30,021 bases of DNA from Sulfitobacter noctilucicola (GCF_000622385.1 NZ_JASD01000007.1:1-30021); one strand, 5' to 3'; shown: positions 19,559 through 27,556, counted from the stretch's first letter. Notes: a model not told the origin generated them from the sequence alone. Numbers and translations: made by a program.

Positions 19559-21451
19559 CTATATATGACAAGGCGAATTTGACGCAGCTGCGCGATCATA
19601 AACCATATCAAACCAGGTCTTCGCCCTTTTTGCGAGGATCTCTCGCGGGACAAGGCTGCGCACCTTTTCACGTTCCAGACCGAGATGTGCCGATACATTG
19701 ATCCGCGCTTGATAATAAGTTTTGCTCTCTCGTCCGCGCACCGCACGTTCGGTGTCTCGCAACCCTTCTAGAACGGGCCGCGCCGCAGGACCGATATCGC
19801 AAATGCCAAGCAAACTCTGGATCGCTAATTTGACATTATCTTCCGCCAGACCGGCATTCACCAGATTGGCCAATGCCGGTGCAGCGGACGGTCCGCCAAG
19901 ATGGAGCTTGCGTAGAAGACGCGCCGCCGGACCCCGCTTTTCGCGCACGGTCGTCAAGTATTGCAAAAGGTCCAGATGATCGCGCAATACGTTATCAGGC
20001 AAGTAAGACATCGCTGCCGCCGCTCTTGCGAAATCCTTGCCGGTGCTGTTGTGAACCCGGAGGCGTCTGGCAAGTCCTTGGGCAATCACATCGCCCCGCA
20101 CAAGTTCGACGGCGCTATTGTATCTCACGAATAATTCGAAATTAGACGGCAATTTCATATGAGGAGACGCCGCTACACGTCGGGCGATCTCTGCATCGCG
20201 CAGATCAGGATGCTGCTTGGTACTGTTGCCACCATTGGGCGAAATATTCAGCCCTTTCCAATACTGGGAAAAGACCCGCCATTCTTCTTTGGTCGGACTG
20301 CGGTCCGCCTCCAAAAGTGCAATGATGTTATCTTGAGCTGCTTTGCGGTAAGCACCATCATCCAAAGCCAACGACAACCCCAAAACATCCTCAATCTTGT
20401 CGAAAACACCCCATTTGGATTGTTCGGAATAATCCTTATCGTTGAACCTAAATTCGGTCTTTACCCAGCCCGAAGGCTCATCCAGCACAAAACTTGGCAT
20501 TGGCATCAGAAATGGCGCGAATTTTTGGCCTGTACCGGACGTTGCGCGAAACACCTCTTCAAAGTCGCCGGAAGCGTCAGGCACATACATCTCAAGACGC
20601 GCGGCCTGTATACCGCTGAGGCCGAAATCAAACCCCAGTTGATGTTTGCGCTGCTTTTCCTGAAAAACCGGACCCAACACAATAATCAGATCAGCGTCAG
20701 AGACAGGTGCTTCATGCGCAATGAGGCAATGTCCGGATGCAACCATCTGGGTGGCGATTTCCGCAGCATTGCGCGATGAACTGGGTGTCTGTCCCGCAGG
20801 CCCGTGGGGCAGCCAGTAGTGTTTCGGATTGAGTTTAACATCGGGACAGGATGCGCGTTGTTCAAACGAGTAGGCCATGCCAATCGAATCCGGATCTGGC
20901 ACGGTCATCCCAACCGGCACCGGTTTTACAACTACCGTTGAGGCTACACCGCTCAGCAAAACGTGCAAACATAAACGATCACAGCTTTCTGTGGTACTTT
21001 TCATGCGGTTCACAACAGCGACCGTTTGGACATTCAGTGGCAAGTCCAGACTGTTGTGATCATCCGCAGTCAATGCGATCTGTTTTTGGTAGCCCGATGC
21101 GTTCATCCACTGCGCCGGAAGAAACAACAGCAAGGCAGTACCAGCGTAAGCCGCAAATTTCAGCGGTCCGCCCGTCAATGGCAAAATCATGCGGAACATC
21201 ACGATGCAGGCCCATGCCAGCACAAGGGTCGGTAGAAAGAACATAACGGGCAGCAGCGGAATACCGATCCCGCTGAACAACAGCAGGTAATGAAGCCCGG
21301 GCATCAGCAGAAAGATGAAACTCAGCACGGCCGAGAACATTAAAACCTTCAAGCCGCGCGGTGTATCCAGCCCCATCGTGAACAGCTTGCTGAAAGCCAT
21401 CCCAAGGCCAAACGCCCTCATCGCGCTCCGACGATTTCCAAAAGTAGCCAT
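19559..21451 (-). CDS. Unrecognised membrane protein between rplA and rplJ
   Basis: I do not recognise this protein of about 630 residues. The N-terminal ~120 residues hold about four hydrophobic helices (for example VLMFSAVLSFIFLLMPG, LLFSGIGIPLLPVMFFL, LVLAWACIVMFRMILPL). A long soluble part follows with several Cys residues (CDRLCLHVLL, ASCPDV, SGHCLIAH). The C-terminal ~150 residues look alpha-helical with an armadillo/HEAT-like feel (AAPALANLVNAGLAEDNVKL, then GPAARPVLEGL). The start is uncertain: ATGs at 21487, 21451 and 21421 are in frame and none has a clear Shine-Dalgarno sequence. It lies behind the rplA terminator and ahead of its own terminator-like hairpin, so it is an independent unit interrupting the ribosomal operon. 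No function is proposed. Confidence 0.8.
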   Translation of the reverse strand: MATFGNRRSAMRAFGLGMAFSKLFTMGLDTPRGLKVLMFSAVLSFIFLLMPGLHYLLLFSGIGIPLLPVMFFLPTLVLAWACIVMFRMILPLTGGPLKFAAYAGTALLLFLPAQWMNASGYQKQIALTADDHNSLDLPLNVQTVAVVNRMKSTTESCDRLCLHVLLSGVASTVVVKPVPVGMTVPDPDSIGMAYSFEQRASCPDVKLNPKHYWLPHGPAGQTPSSSRNAAEIATQMVASGHCLIAHEAPVSDADLIIVLGPVFQEKQRKHQLGFDFGLSGIQAARLEMYVPDASGDFEEVFRATSGTGQKFAPFLMPMPSFVLDEPSGWVKTEFRFNDKDYSEQSKWGVFDKIEDVLGLSLALDDGAYRKAAQDNIIALLEADRSPTKEEWRVFSQYWKGLNISPNGGNSTKQHPDLRDAEIARRVAASPHMKLPSNFELFVRYNSAVELVRGDVIAQGLARRLRVHNSTGKDFARAAAAMSYLPDNVLRDHLDLLQYLTTVREKRGPAARLLRKLHLGGPSAAPALANLVNAGLAEDNVKLAIQSLLGICDIGPAARPVLEGLRDTERAVRGRESKTYYQARINVSAHLGLEREKVRSLVPREILAKRAKTWFDMVYDRAAASNSPCHI

Positions 21452-21592
21452 GTGCGGTCTCACTCGAATTCCGTTCTTCCAGTGCATGGTTGCAATGAAA
21501 AGATGGCAAACCTCTGGCGGGATTCGTGCCTTTCAAGGCCAGATCACCCGCATCTGATCGTAGAATTGGATAGCAAGCCCAGACCGGAACGC

Positions 21593-21619
21593 AAAAAGGG
21601 CGGTGATTTCTCACCGCCC
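21593..21619 (-). terminator. Intrinsic terminator after rplA
   Basis: On the minus strand GGGCGGTGA-GAAA-TCACCGCCC (9-bp stem, 4-nt loop) is followed by TTTTTGCGTT. It starts 29 bp beyond the rplA stop codon and ends the rplK-rplA transcript, separating it from the membrane-protein gene downstream. Confidence 0.9.
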
Positions 21620-21648
21620 CTTCTCAATTTCTAATCTGAAAGATCAGA

Positions 21649-22347
21649 TCATTCGCCGGTTGCGTTATCCACGGCAACTGACACGCCCGGGCCCATTGTG
21701 GAGCTCAGGTTGATCTTCTTCATGTACGTCCCTTTGGAACCGGCTGGCTTGGCCTTGGCCACAGCACCGACAAAGGCACGGATGTTTTCGACCAGCTGCG
21801 CTTCACCGAAGGACGCTTTGCCAACGCCTGCGTGCACAACGCCGCCTTTTTCCGCCTTGAACTGAACCTGGCCGCCTTTGGCCGCTTCAACTGCTTCTTT
21901 GACGTCCATGGTGACCGTGCCTACTTTTGGGTTCGGCATCAGGTTGCGCGGTCCAAGGACCTTACCCAGACGACCAACGATTGGCATCATGTCAGGTGTC
22001 GCGATGCAACGATCGAATTCGATCTTGCCGGACTGCACGATTTCCATCAGGTCTTCTGCGCCAACGATATCGGCACCAGCGGCTGTTGCCTCTTCTGCCT
22101 TCGGACCGCGTGCGAACACAGCAACCCGCATCGTTTTGCCTGTACCGTTTGGCAGGCCGACCACACCGCGGACCATCTGGTCTGCGTGGCGTGGGTCAAC
22201 ACCAAGGTTCATGGCAATCTCGACTGTCTCGTCAAACTTGACCTTCGAATTGGCTTTGATCAGCGCAACCGCTTCTTCAACGGTCACATCTTCTTTGCCT
22301 GCGAATGCTTCGCGGGCCGCAGCAGTGCGTTTTCCAAGTTTTGCCAT
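21649..22347 (-). CDS. rplA: 50S ribosomal protein L1
   Basis: L1 forms the mobile L1 stalk of the large subunit that helps release E-site tRNA. The product is 232 residues, the usual length, opening [15 protein letters not shown]. The conserved segments [38 protein letters not shown] and [13 protein letters not shown] are all present. The start codon follows the rplK stop after a single base, so the two genes are translationally coupled. In E. coli L1 represses rplK-rplA by binding the rplK leader. Confidence 0.99.
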   Translation of the reverse strand: MAKLGKRTAAAREAFAGKEDVTVEEAVALIKANSKVKFDETVEIAMNLGVDPRHADQMVRGVVGLPNGTGKTMRVAVFARGPKAEEATAAGADIVGAEDLMEIVQSGKIEFDRCIATPDMMPIVGRLGKVLGPRNLMPNPKVGTVTMDVKEAVEAAKGGQVQFKAEKGGVVHAGVGKASFGEAQLVENIRAFVGAVAKAKPAGSKGTYMKKINLSSTMGPGVSVAVDNATGE

Positions 22348-22348
22348 C

Positions 22349-22774
22349 TTACTTCACCTCGATGCCCATGGACCGGGCAGAACCCAGAATGATTTTCATC
22401 GCCTGCTCAACATCGTTGGCGGACAGATCGACCATCTTCGCTTCTGCGATTTCACGCAGCTGCTTGGCCGTCACTGTGCCGACGGTTTCGCGGGATGGCG
22501 TTTTTGCACCAGAGTTAATCTTGGCCGCTTTTTTCAGGTAGTAAGACGCAGGTGGCGTCTTGATGTCCATGTTAAAGGACTTGTCCTGATAGTAGCTGAT
22601 CACGGTCGGGCAAGGTGCACCGGGCTCCATGTCCGCTGTTTTGGCGTTGAATGCCTTACAGAATTCCATGATGTTGATGCCGCGCTGACCCAATGCTGGA
22701 CCTACGGGCGGGGACGGGTTGGCTTGCCCCGCTTTAATCTGCAACTTCATCGTACCGACGAGTTTCTTGGCCAT
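22349..22774 (-). CDS. rplK: 50S ribosomal protein L11
   Basis: L11 sits at the GTPase-associated centre of 23S rRNA and is needed for factor-dependent GTP hydrolysis and the stringent response via RelA. The product is 141 residues, opening [20 protein letters not shown] with the typical [18 protein letters not shown] segment and the C-terminal rRNA-binding domain ([26 protein letters not shown]). The frame is open 51 codons upstream but that stretch is basic and unlike L11; ATG 22772-22774 has AGGAGAAGG just upstream. nusG, normally adjacent, is about 2.9 kb away here. Confidence 0.99.
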   Translation of the reverse strand: MAKKLVGTMKLQIKAGQANPSPPVGPALGQRGINIMEFCKAFNAKTADMEPGAPCPTVISYYQDKSFNMDIKTPPASYYLKKAAKINSGAKTPSRETVGTVTAKQLREIAEAKMVDLSANDVEQAMKIILGSARSMGIEVK

Positions 22775-22900
22775 TGGCCTTCTCCTTTTCAACGCTCTCG
22801 GGTCGCGACCTTCGAGCCATGTGTTGCGTGGTCTGGTCTGCATGCCGCGGCACGCGCGCCTCCCACGGTGGTGAATCGCCTTTGCGGGCGATTGGTGCGG

Positions 22901-22927
22901 GGTATAGGTGAGTTGAGGGTTTTGCAA
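22901..22927 (-). promoter_or_regulatory. Candidate rplK promoter
   Basis: On the minus strand TTGCAA and TATACC are separated by 15 bp, shorter than the optimal 17, so the match is only partial. A separate promoter is expected because the exporter operon and the antiporter lie between nusG and rplK. A 7-bp hairpin (AATCGCC/GGCGATT, 22874-22893) lies in the leader just downstream. Confidence 0.35.
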
Positions 22928-23041
22928 GGGTTTCGAGTGGATCAGGACTGAATGTCTGCTTCGAGCCCATACCTACCCACTTGCTGCATTGCCGCGAATG
23001 ACCGGTTCAACATCAACGGGCGGAAGATAGGCCCCGAGCAA

Positions 23042-23674
23042 TCAATCCGCATGCCCATGGGATAACATCGCTTCGATTACCGTGGCCCGATTCTGAACCG
23101 CACCAGTTTGCAGATACTCCATCGCTTTCAACGCCGCCTCATGAGCCTCTACAGACGATCCGCCCACGCAATCCTCAACGACACGGCAGAAATAGTCGGA
23201 CTGATGCCCATCCACGAACGTGTAGTGAACACAAACATCTGTCAGACCACCGCACAGGAGCAGCGTGTCGACCTTCTGGCCGCGCAATAGAATCTCAAGA
23301 TCAGTTCCGAAGAACGCAGAATAGCGCCGCTTTGGGATGATGTAGTCGCCTTTGCGAAATCCCATTTCCTCTTTGGCGACTTCCGTACGCGGATCGCCCT
23401 CAAGGCAATGGACGTCCTCATCGCCGTCCAATTCCCGACCGAAGTCGATCAGATCCGGACGATGGACTTCTTGGATGAAGATGACGGGGATATCTTTCTC
23501 ATGCGCAGCATCGACCAGATCGCGCGCAGCGATCATGCGATCCTTGTAACCCGGCATGTTGTCGATGGAACGCACCTCGCTGTTGTCGATAAAAGTGCTT
23601 TTCTGAATGTCGATTACGATGAGCGCGGGTCGCCCTTCGATCAGGTTTCTCGCTGTTTTGGTTCTTGTCGTCAT
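23042..23674 (-). CDS. Isochorismatase-family cysteine hydrolase, riboswitch-linked
   Basis: This 210-residue cytoplasmic hydrolase belongs to the isochorismatase/nicotinamidase-like superfamily, which cleaves C-N bonds of amides and ureas through a cysteine. The triad is visible as Asp22 (VIDIQ), Lys115 (IIPKRRYSAF) and Cys148 (GGLTDVCVHYT). Around residues 69-76 EVHRPDLID resembles the HRPDL segment I recall from biuret hydrolases of this family. The start ATG at 23674 follows AAGGA with 8-nt spacing. It lies 18 bp downstream of the guanidinium exporter and presumably shares its guanidine-II riboswitch. A role in breaking down a guanidine- or urea-derived amide (such as biuret or carboxyguanidine products) is a hypothesis; nicotinamidase-like or other amidase activity is possible. 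Confidence 0.85.
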   Translation of the reverse strand: MTTRTKTARNLIEGRPALIVIDIQKSTFIDNSEVRSIDNMPGYKDRMIAARDLVDAAHEKDIPVIFIQEVHRPDLIDFGRELDGDEDVHCLEGDPRTEVAKEEMGFRKGDYIIPKRRYSAFFGTDLEILLRGQKVDTLLLCGGLTDVCVHYTFVDGHQSDYFCRVVEDCVGGSSVEAHEAALKAMEYLQTGAVQNRATVIEAMLSHGHAD

Positions 23675-23692
23675 TGTTCGTGTCCTTTCGTC

Positions 23693-24010
23693 TTAATGCG
23701 CATCTGAGCCGAGCAGAAACATTCCGAAAACCAGAAGTGTCAAACCCGCCACGTTGGCTGTGCTGAGATTTTGATTAAAGGCAATCACGCCGACCAGCAC
23801 CGATCCGACAGAACCGATACCTGTCCAGATCGGATAGGCGATACCAAGCGGCAGTCGGGTCATCGCAGCGTAAAGAGCAACGAGGCTCGTGATCATCGCG
23901 ATGAGCGTCAGAGCGCCAAGTGTCCAAGAGAAAGCAATGCCAAGCTTTTTGAGCCCCGTCGCCCAAACGACTTCCAGTGCACCTGCGATGATAAGAAAAA
24001 TCCAAGCCAT
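23693..24010 (-). CDS. gdx: Guanidinium exporter, SMR family (Gdx/SugE)
   Basis: Gdx proteins are dual-topology small multidrug-resistance family dimers that export guanidinium in exchange for protons. The 105-residue product has four transmembrane helices. Residues typical of the guanidinium-selective subtype are present: Glu13 and Trp16 in LEVVWATGLK, Ser42, and Tyr59 and Trp62 in GIAYPIWTGIGSVGS. The open frame extends 32 codons upstream, but that extension crosses the riboswitch; ATG 24008-24010 has a GGAGG Shine-Dalgarno sequence about 6 nt away and gives the normal MAWIFLIIAGALEVVWA start. The guanidine-II riboswitch 19 nt upstream supports guanidinium as substrate. Older annotations call this sugE or quaternary-ammonium resistance. 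Confidence 0.93.
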   Translation of the reverse strand: MAWIFLIIAGALEVVWATGLKKLGIAFSWTLGALTLIAMITSLVALYAAMTRLPLGIAYPIWTGIGSVGSVLVGVIAFNQNLSTANVAGLTLLVFGMFLLGSDAH

Positions 24011-24028
24011 CTTGACCTCCACTTTTCG

Positions 24029-24073
24029 CAGGTCGTCCTGACTATTGCCCTGTCGTGGCCGGGTCGTCCCGGC
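24029..24073 (-). ncRNA. Guanidine-II riboswitch (mini-ykkC)
   Basis: On the minus strand two hairpins each carry the diagnostic ACGA tetraloop: GCCGGG-ACGA-CCCGGC (complement of 24058-24073) and CAGG-ACGA-CCTG (complement of 24029-24040), joined by a 17-nt linker. The second hairpin ends 8 nt before the GGAGG ribosome-binding site of gdx (24016-24020). Two ACGR-capped stems upstream of an SMR exporter are the defining signature of the mini-ykkC class, in which each loop binds guanidinium and ligand binding frees the ribosome-binding site. It is expected to switch on the gdx-hydrolase operon when guanidine accumulates. Confidence 0.93.
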
Positions 24074-24087
24074 AGGCTCCGAAGTAT

Positions 24088-24116
24088 CGGGTAAACGTGG
24101 GATCACGAATTGTCAA
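24088..24116 (-). promoter_or_regulatory. Candidate promoter of the guanidine operon
   Basis: On the minus strand a perfect TTGACA (-35, complement of 24111-24116) is followed after 17 bp by TACCCG, a poor -10 box. The implied start near 24081 lies just upstream of the first riboswitch hairpin, which fits the short mini-ykkC layout. The rest of 24117-24366 holds no gene that I can support. Confidence 0.45.
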
Positions 24117-24366
24117 TTTTTCAGTCGACAAATAGAAATGTGGAGGCGGACCTTCTGTCGTTGAGTGTGAAGGTCGGCTCCGTCCTGCATAGCGAACCTC
24201 TGTAACGCTTCCAGACGTGCTCAAGTAGATGCACACGCGGCGAATGACGGCAACGAGCCCAAACTGTCGGATGCTGCGCTGCGCATAAAGGTCCGCTTCG
24301 GTTCTTGTAGAAGAAATTTTGATGCACATTTTCCGTTCGTAACTCAGTAGAAAGAACCTTCCCAAA

Positions 24367-25320
24367 ATGAGCGCGACACTTCTTGTCTTTGTGGGTCTCT
24401 TCGGCCTGATCGTTGGCGGCGAATTGCTTGTGCGTGGCGCGGTGTCGTCCGCGAAGTCGTTTGGCATCTCACCTATGGTCATCGGTATCACTCTGGTAGG
24501 ATTTGGCACCTCGTCTCCGGAGTTGGTAACGAGCTTGCAAGCTGCACTATCGGGGTCTTCTGGAATTGCAGTCGGAAACGTCGTCGGCAGCAATATTGGA
24601 AACGTGCTGCTGATCCTTGGCATTGCCGCCTTGATTGCGCCAATTGCAGTTGACCCGAAAGCGTTTCGGCGGGACGGAACCGTCGTCGTCCTAGCAACCC
24701 TCCTTTGCCTCGGAGCTGTTCTTTGGGGAGAAGTTGGCCGGTTAATCGGTGCCGCTCTGGTACTCGCCCTGGCCGCATATCTGGGGTTCACGCTCTGGAC
24801 TGAAAAACACAGCGGCGGGACACCTGCGGCGGCTGTCTACGAGAGTGAAGCCGAGACCGTACTGGGTCCTGAGACGCCGCTGGCCGTGTCCTTGATCCTC
24901 GCGCTGGCAGGGTTGGTGATAACCATTATAGGGGCACGGTTCCTGGTCTCAGGCGCGGTGACCATCGCTCAGGCTGCAGGACTGTCGGAAGCAGTGATCG
25001 GTCTGACAATCGTAGCAATCGGGACATCTATGCCTGAACTTGTGACCTCGATCATTGCGGTTCGGAAAGGTGAAGGCTCTGTGGCGCTCGGCAATGTGCT
25101 GGGCAGCAACATCTTCAACATACTCGGCATCCTAGGCATCACTGTTCTTGTCCAACCCATGCAAATACCGAATGAGATTATCCGCCTCGATATCTGGGTG
25201 CTGTGCGCGACCACGGTCTTGCTCGTTGTTTTCGCCCGCAGTGATTGGACCATCTCTCGACGTGAAGGCGGTCTATTTGTCTTAGCTTATGCCACTTACC
25301 TAGCTGTGCTTCTGATCTGA
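24367..25320 (+). CDS. Calcium/sodium antiporter (CaCA family, YrbG-like)
   Basis: The 317-residue inner-membrane protein has about ten transmembrane helices and two inverted alpha repeats typical of cation/Ca2+ exchangers: GFGTSSPELVTSLQAA then GNVVGSNIGNVLLILG in the first half, and AIGTSMPELVTSIIAV then GNVLGSNIFNILGILG in the second. The Glu/Asn/Ser ion-coordinating residues of both repeats are intact. It would exchange Ca2+ against Na+ or H+. The start ATG at 24367 has only a weak upstream purine stretch. The gene is divergent from the guanidine operon and lies in the block separating nusG from rplK; no functional link to either is evident. Confidence 0.93.
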   Translation: MSATLLVFVGLFGLIVGGELLVRGAVSSAKSFGISPMVIGITLVGFGTSSPELVTSLQAALSGSSGIAVGNVVGSNIGNVLLILGIAALIAPIAVDPKAFRRDGTVVVLATLLCLGAVLWGEVGRLIGAALVLALAAYLGFTLWTEKHSGGTPAAAVYESEAETVLGPETPLAVSLILALAGLVITIIGARFLVSGAVTIAQAAGLSEAVIGLTIVAIGTSMPELVTSIIAVRKGEGSVALGNVLGSNIFNILGILGITVLVQPMQIPNEIIRLDIWVLCATTVLLVVFARSDWTISRREGGLFVLAYATYLAVLLI

Positions 25321-25645
25321 CACTAGGTTGTTGAGAGGCGTTGAACAAAAGCGGTCGTTGGACCAGCTCTGGCAGACGGCAGCTTCGTCCCGCACAGCGG
25401 ACAATGGACTGCCCCCACTTGCGATCGAGCAAGATAGCCGCCGGGCAGTGCCGGTCCTCTGCGGCTCACAAACCGCTGATGGGGTGACCGCTGGCGCTTT
25501 GGTGACGGTATACGTGAGGTTGATGGTTTGGGATGTGCTTGGATCCCAGAGGCTCCAAACTGGTAAGGCGGCAAGCGGCACCGCAAAGTGTGCCACTGCC
25601 CGCCTGATCAGAAGCGCGTAAGGTGGGCATAGCCCGCCCCAGACA
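25321..25645. other. Gene-free spacer between antiporter and nusG
   Basis: This 325-bp stretch lies between the convergent antiporter and nusG genes. It has no open frame with family resemblance or a good ribosome-binding site; a 98-codon minus-strand frame crossing it looks like chance. It resembles decayed Roseobacter intergenic repeat sequence. At 25618-25640 it contains CGTAAGGTGGGC followed by GCCCGCC, half of the paired palindromic element seen at 901-956, and this hairpin (25622-25638) sits 8 bp past the nusG stop. Confidence 0.5.
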
Positions 25646-26179
25646 TCAGCTCTGCTTGATCACCTGTGTATACTCCAGCTCCACCGGAGTTTCGCGACCA
25701 AAGATCGAGACGGAAACCTTCAAGCGCTGGTTCTCGTCGTCGACTTCCTCGATCATACCGTCGAAGTCTTCGAACGGGCCATCGCCAACCTTGACCTTCT
25801 CACCCACCTCAAAGTGGATAAGCGTGCGTGGCGCATCTTCGCCTTCCTGAACGCGGCCAAGGATGCCCTGAACCTCTGCGTCACGCATCGGCATCGGCCG
25901 GCCTTGTGGCCCCAAGAAACCCGTGACGCGGTTGATGGAGTTAATCAGGTGGTAGCCCTGATCGGACATTTCCATGTGCACCAGAACGTAGCCGGGCATA
26001 AAGCGACGCTCGGTTGTCACCTTCTTGCCGCGCCGCACCTCGATCACTTCTTCGGTGGGCACCAGTACTTCGTCGATCTGGTCCTCAAGTCCTTGCTCTT
26101 CCACATTCGTGCGGATTTGCTCGGCGATCTTTTTCTCGAAGTTGGAGAGGACACTGACCGAATACCAACGCTTTGCCAT
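25646..26179 (-). CDS. nusG: Transcription termination/antitermination protein NusG
   Basis: NusG binds the RNA polymerase clamp, suppresses pausing and couples transcription to Rho or ribosomal S10. The 177-residue product has an N-terminal NGN domain ([47 protein letters not shown]) and a C-terminal KOW domain ([25 protein letters not shown], with key residues VKVGDGPF). The start is clear from the family, but the upstream region has no strong Shine-Dalgarno sequence (GGGAC only). A terminator-like hairpin lies 67 bp upstream, between secE and nusG, so expression may depend on read-through or attenuation. Confidence 0.98.
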   Translation of the reverse strand: MAKRWYSVSVLSNFEKKIAEQIRTNVEEQGLEDQIDEVLVPTEEVIEVRRGKKVTTERRFMPGYVLVHMEMSDQGYHLINSINRVTGFLGPQGRPMPMRDAEVQGILGRVQEGEDAPRTLIHFEVGEKVKVGDGPFEDFDGMIEEVDDENQRLKVSVSIFGRETPVELEYTQVIKQS

Positions 26180-26245
26180 CTGAACTTATGTCCCTGTCTT
26201 GCGATGCGGCCGGCGGCCTGCCATCTGATCCGTGAATTCCTGAAT

Positions 26246-26280
26246 AAAAAAGGGCGCGCGGGCTCGATTCGCCGCACGCC
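26246..26280 (-). terminator. Intrinsic terminator or attenuator between secE and nusG
   Basis: On the minus strand GGCGTGCGG, a 10-nt loop and CCGCGCGCC form a 9-bp GC-rich stem with one G-U pair. One C and six Ts follow. It meets the criteria of an intrinsic terminator. It is placed inside what is normally one secE-nusG transcript, and the 66 bp left before nusG show no convincing promoter, so partial termination (attenuation) is the likelier reading. Confidence 0.75.
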
Positions 26281-26373
26281 TCATCAGGTCTGGATTGCGA
26301 ATAGCTGCTGAGCGATCAGGATTCAAGCCTGAGGACAGGATTTTTGGTCCGTGCCTGCCGCGCCGCCGCGTGT

Positions 26374-26571
26374 TCAGCCAAAGATGCCCAGCACACCGTT
26401 CAAACCGCTACGGATGATGATATCAACAATAGCAAAGAAAACAGCCGTCAGTGCAGCAAGGATAAAGACCATGATCGTGGTCAGTACCACTTCGCGGCGT
26501 GTGGGCCAGACGACCTTGCCAACTTCGGCACGCACTTGCTGAATAAACTGAAGTGGATTGGTCATCGCCAT
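26374..26571 (-). CDS. secE: Preprotein translocase subunit SecE
   Basis: SecE clamps the SecY channel of the general secretion translocon. The 65-residue single-span protein has the conserved amphipathic segment VRAEVGKVVWPTRREV followed by one transmembrane helix (about residues 34-57). The frame is open upstream to an ATG at 26619; ATG 26569-26571 (MAMTNPLQFIQQ) is chosen because AGGA lies 9 nt upstream and the length fits the alphaproteobacterial family (about 65). It lies downstream of tRNA-Trp, as usual, but with a 239-residue membrane-protein gene between. Confidence 0.96.
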   Translation of the reverse strand: MAMTNPLQFIQQVRAEVGKVVWPTRREVVLTTIMVFILAALTAVFFAIVDIIIRSGLNGVLGIFG

Positions 26572-26662
26572 GTCGCTTTTCCTAAACTGTCCGTTGTTGG
26601 CATCTAACGGGTGAAGCATGGGGTTTCAAGCCCGCAGAATGCCGGGACGATGCGAGAAAGAT

Positions 26663-27382
26663 TCAGGCACCGCCCTCGCGCAAATCCGAAAAACGACGTT
26701 CGAGGGCGGCATCGTGGCGGCTCTCTGCCGCTTCCAGCTCACCAAAGTCCGGCAGGTACAGGCCGTCAACCGACCCTTCAGGGAAACGATCCAACACAGC
26801 GTCCCACTTCATCGCGAAGGCATCAAGCTTTTGATGAAGCTCGGCCGCGCGGGAAGGGCGGCGCTGCGCATACCAGCGGGCCAGTCCCATGGCACGACGC
26901 CAGAAACCGTCATACCCGAGGATCAGGAAAACGCCGACCATGACAAACAGGCTCAGGAAAAAGAGACCGATCACGAGCCATGGGCGAAACAGAACAAGCA
27001 AGGCGATGCTGAACAGGATCATATGCTTGGGTGTTGGCCGGTACGACATAATCCTGGCTTTCAGCCCGGGTGCGGCGGCGCGGCGCACAGGCTCATTTGG
27101 AAGATCGGCAAAGGCCTCCTGCTGAGGCTGGCCCTTTGGGGAAACAGCGGGCGCTTCCAGCGGTGCGGCAGCAGAACGCGTACGGCGGGGCGCTACAGGA
27201 GCAACAGGCACTGCCTGCGCGGGTGCTTCGGTCTGGCGTTCAGGAGCAGGCTGGACAGGCTCGGTTGCTTCCGTGTGCAAGAGTTCCCGAATAGCGGCCA
27301 GCGCATTTGGATCCAAGTCGGACGGCGGACCGGCATCGGGGCTTGTGTCCGCCTGCTGTTTGGTCTGCATCTCTGTCGCCAT
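26663..27382 (-). CDS. Unrecognised Pro/Ala-rich two-helix membrane protein
   Basis: I do not recognise this 239-residue protein. The first ~100 residues are low-complexity, rich in Pro, Ala and Gln (AQAVPVAPVAPRRTRSAAAP), probably disordered. Two adjacent hydrophobic helices follow at about residues 118-155 (MILFSIALLVLFRPWLVIGL, FLSLFVMVGVFLILGY), then a charged C-terminal tail (AAELHQKLDAFAMKWDAVLD; a helix likely to be cytoplasmic). The ATG at 27380-27382 has AGGGA about 9 nt upstream. It lies between tRNA-Trp and secE in the same direction and could share their transcript. A small inner-membrane protein of unknown role. Confidence 0.85.
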   Translation of the reverse strand: MATEMQTKQQADTSPDAGPPSDLDPNALAAIRELLHTEATEPVQPAPERQTEAPAQAVPVAPVAPRRTRSAAAPLEAPAVSPKGQPQQEAFADLPNEPVRRAAAPGLKARIMSYRPTPKHMILFSIALLVLFRPWLVIGLFFLSLFVMVGVFLILGYDGFWRRAMGLARWYAQRRPSRAAELHQKLDAFAMKWDAVLDRFPEGSVDGLYLPDFGELEAAESRHDAALERRFSDLREGGA

Positions 27383-27556
27383 GGTCGTTTCCCTTGCCCG
27401 GTTTTCAATCTGGGGTACCCAAGGTTTCGGACGGTTGCAGGGCGTAATTATGGCAACAATATGGCAAATGGTGTAGGCGCTTTGGCGAATGTACCGCCTT
27501 ACGCGTTACAGGTCACACCGGCGGCGGTTGGTACTGTCACATCATATCTGGAAATC

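Noticed and set aside
24042..24791. 249-codon minus-strand open frame across the riboswitch and antiporter
   Set aside because: It overlaps the antiporter antisense and covers the riboswitch and promoter; it has no family resemblance.
25300..25596. 98-codon minus-strand frame in the antiporter-nusG gap
   Set aside because: No recognisable domain or ribosome-binding site; composition looks like decayed intergenic sequence.
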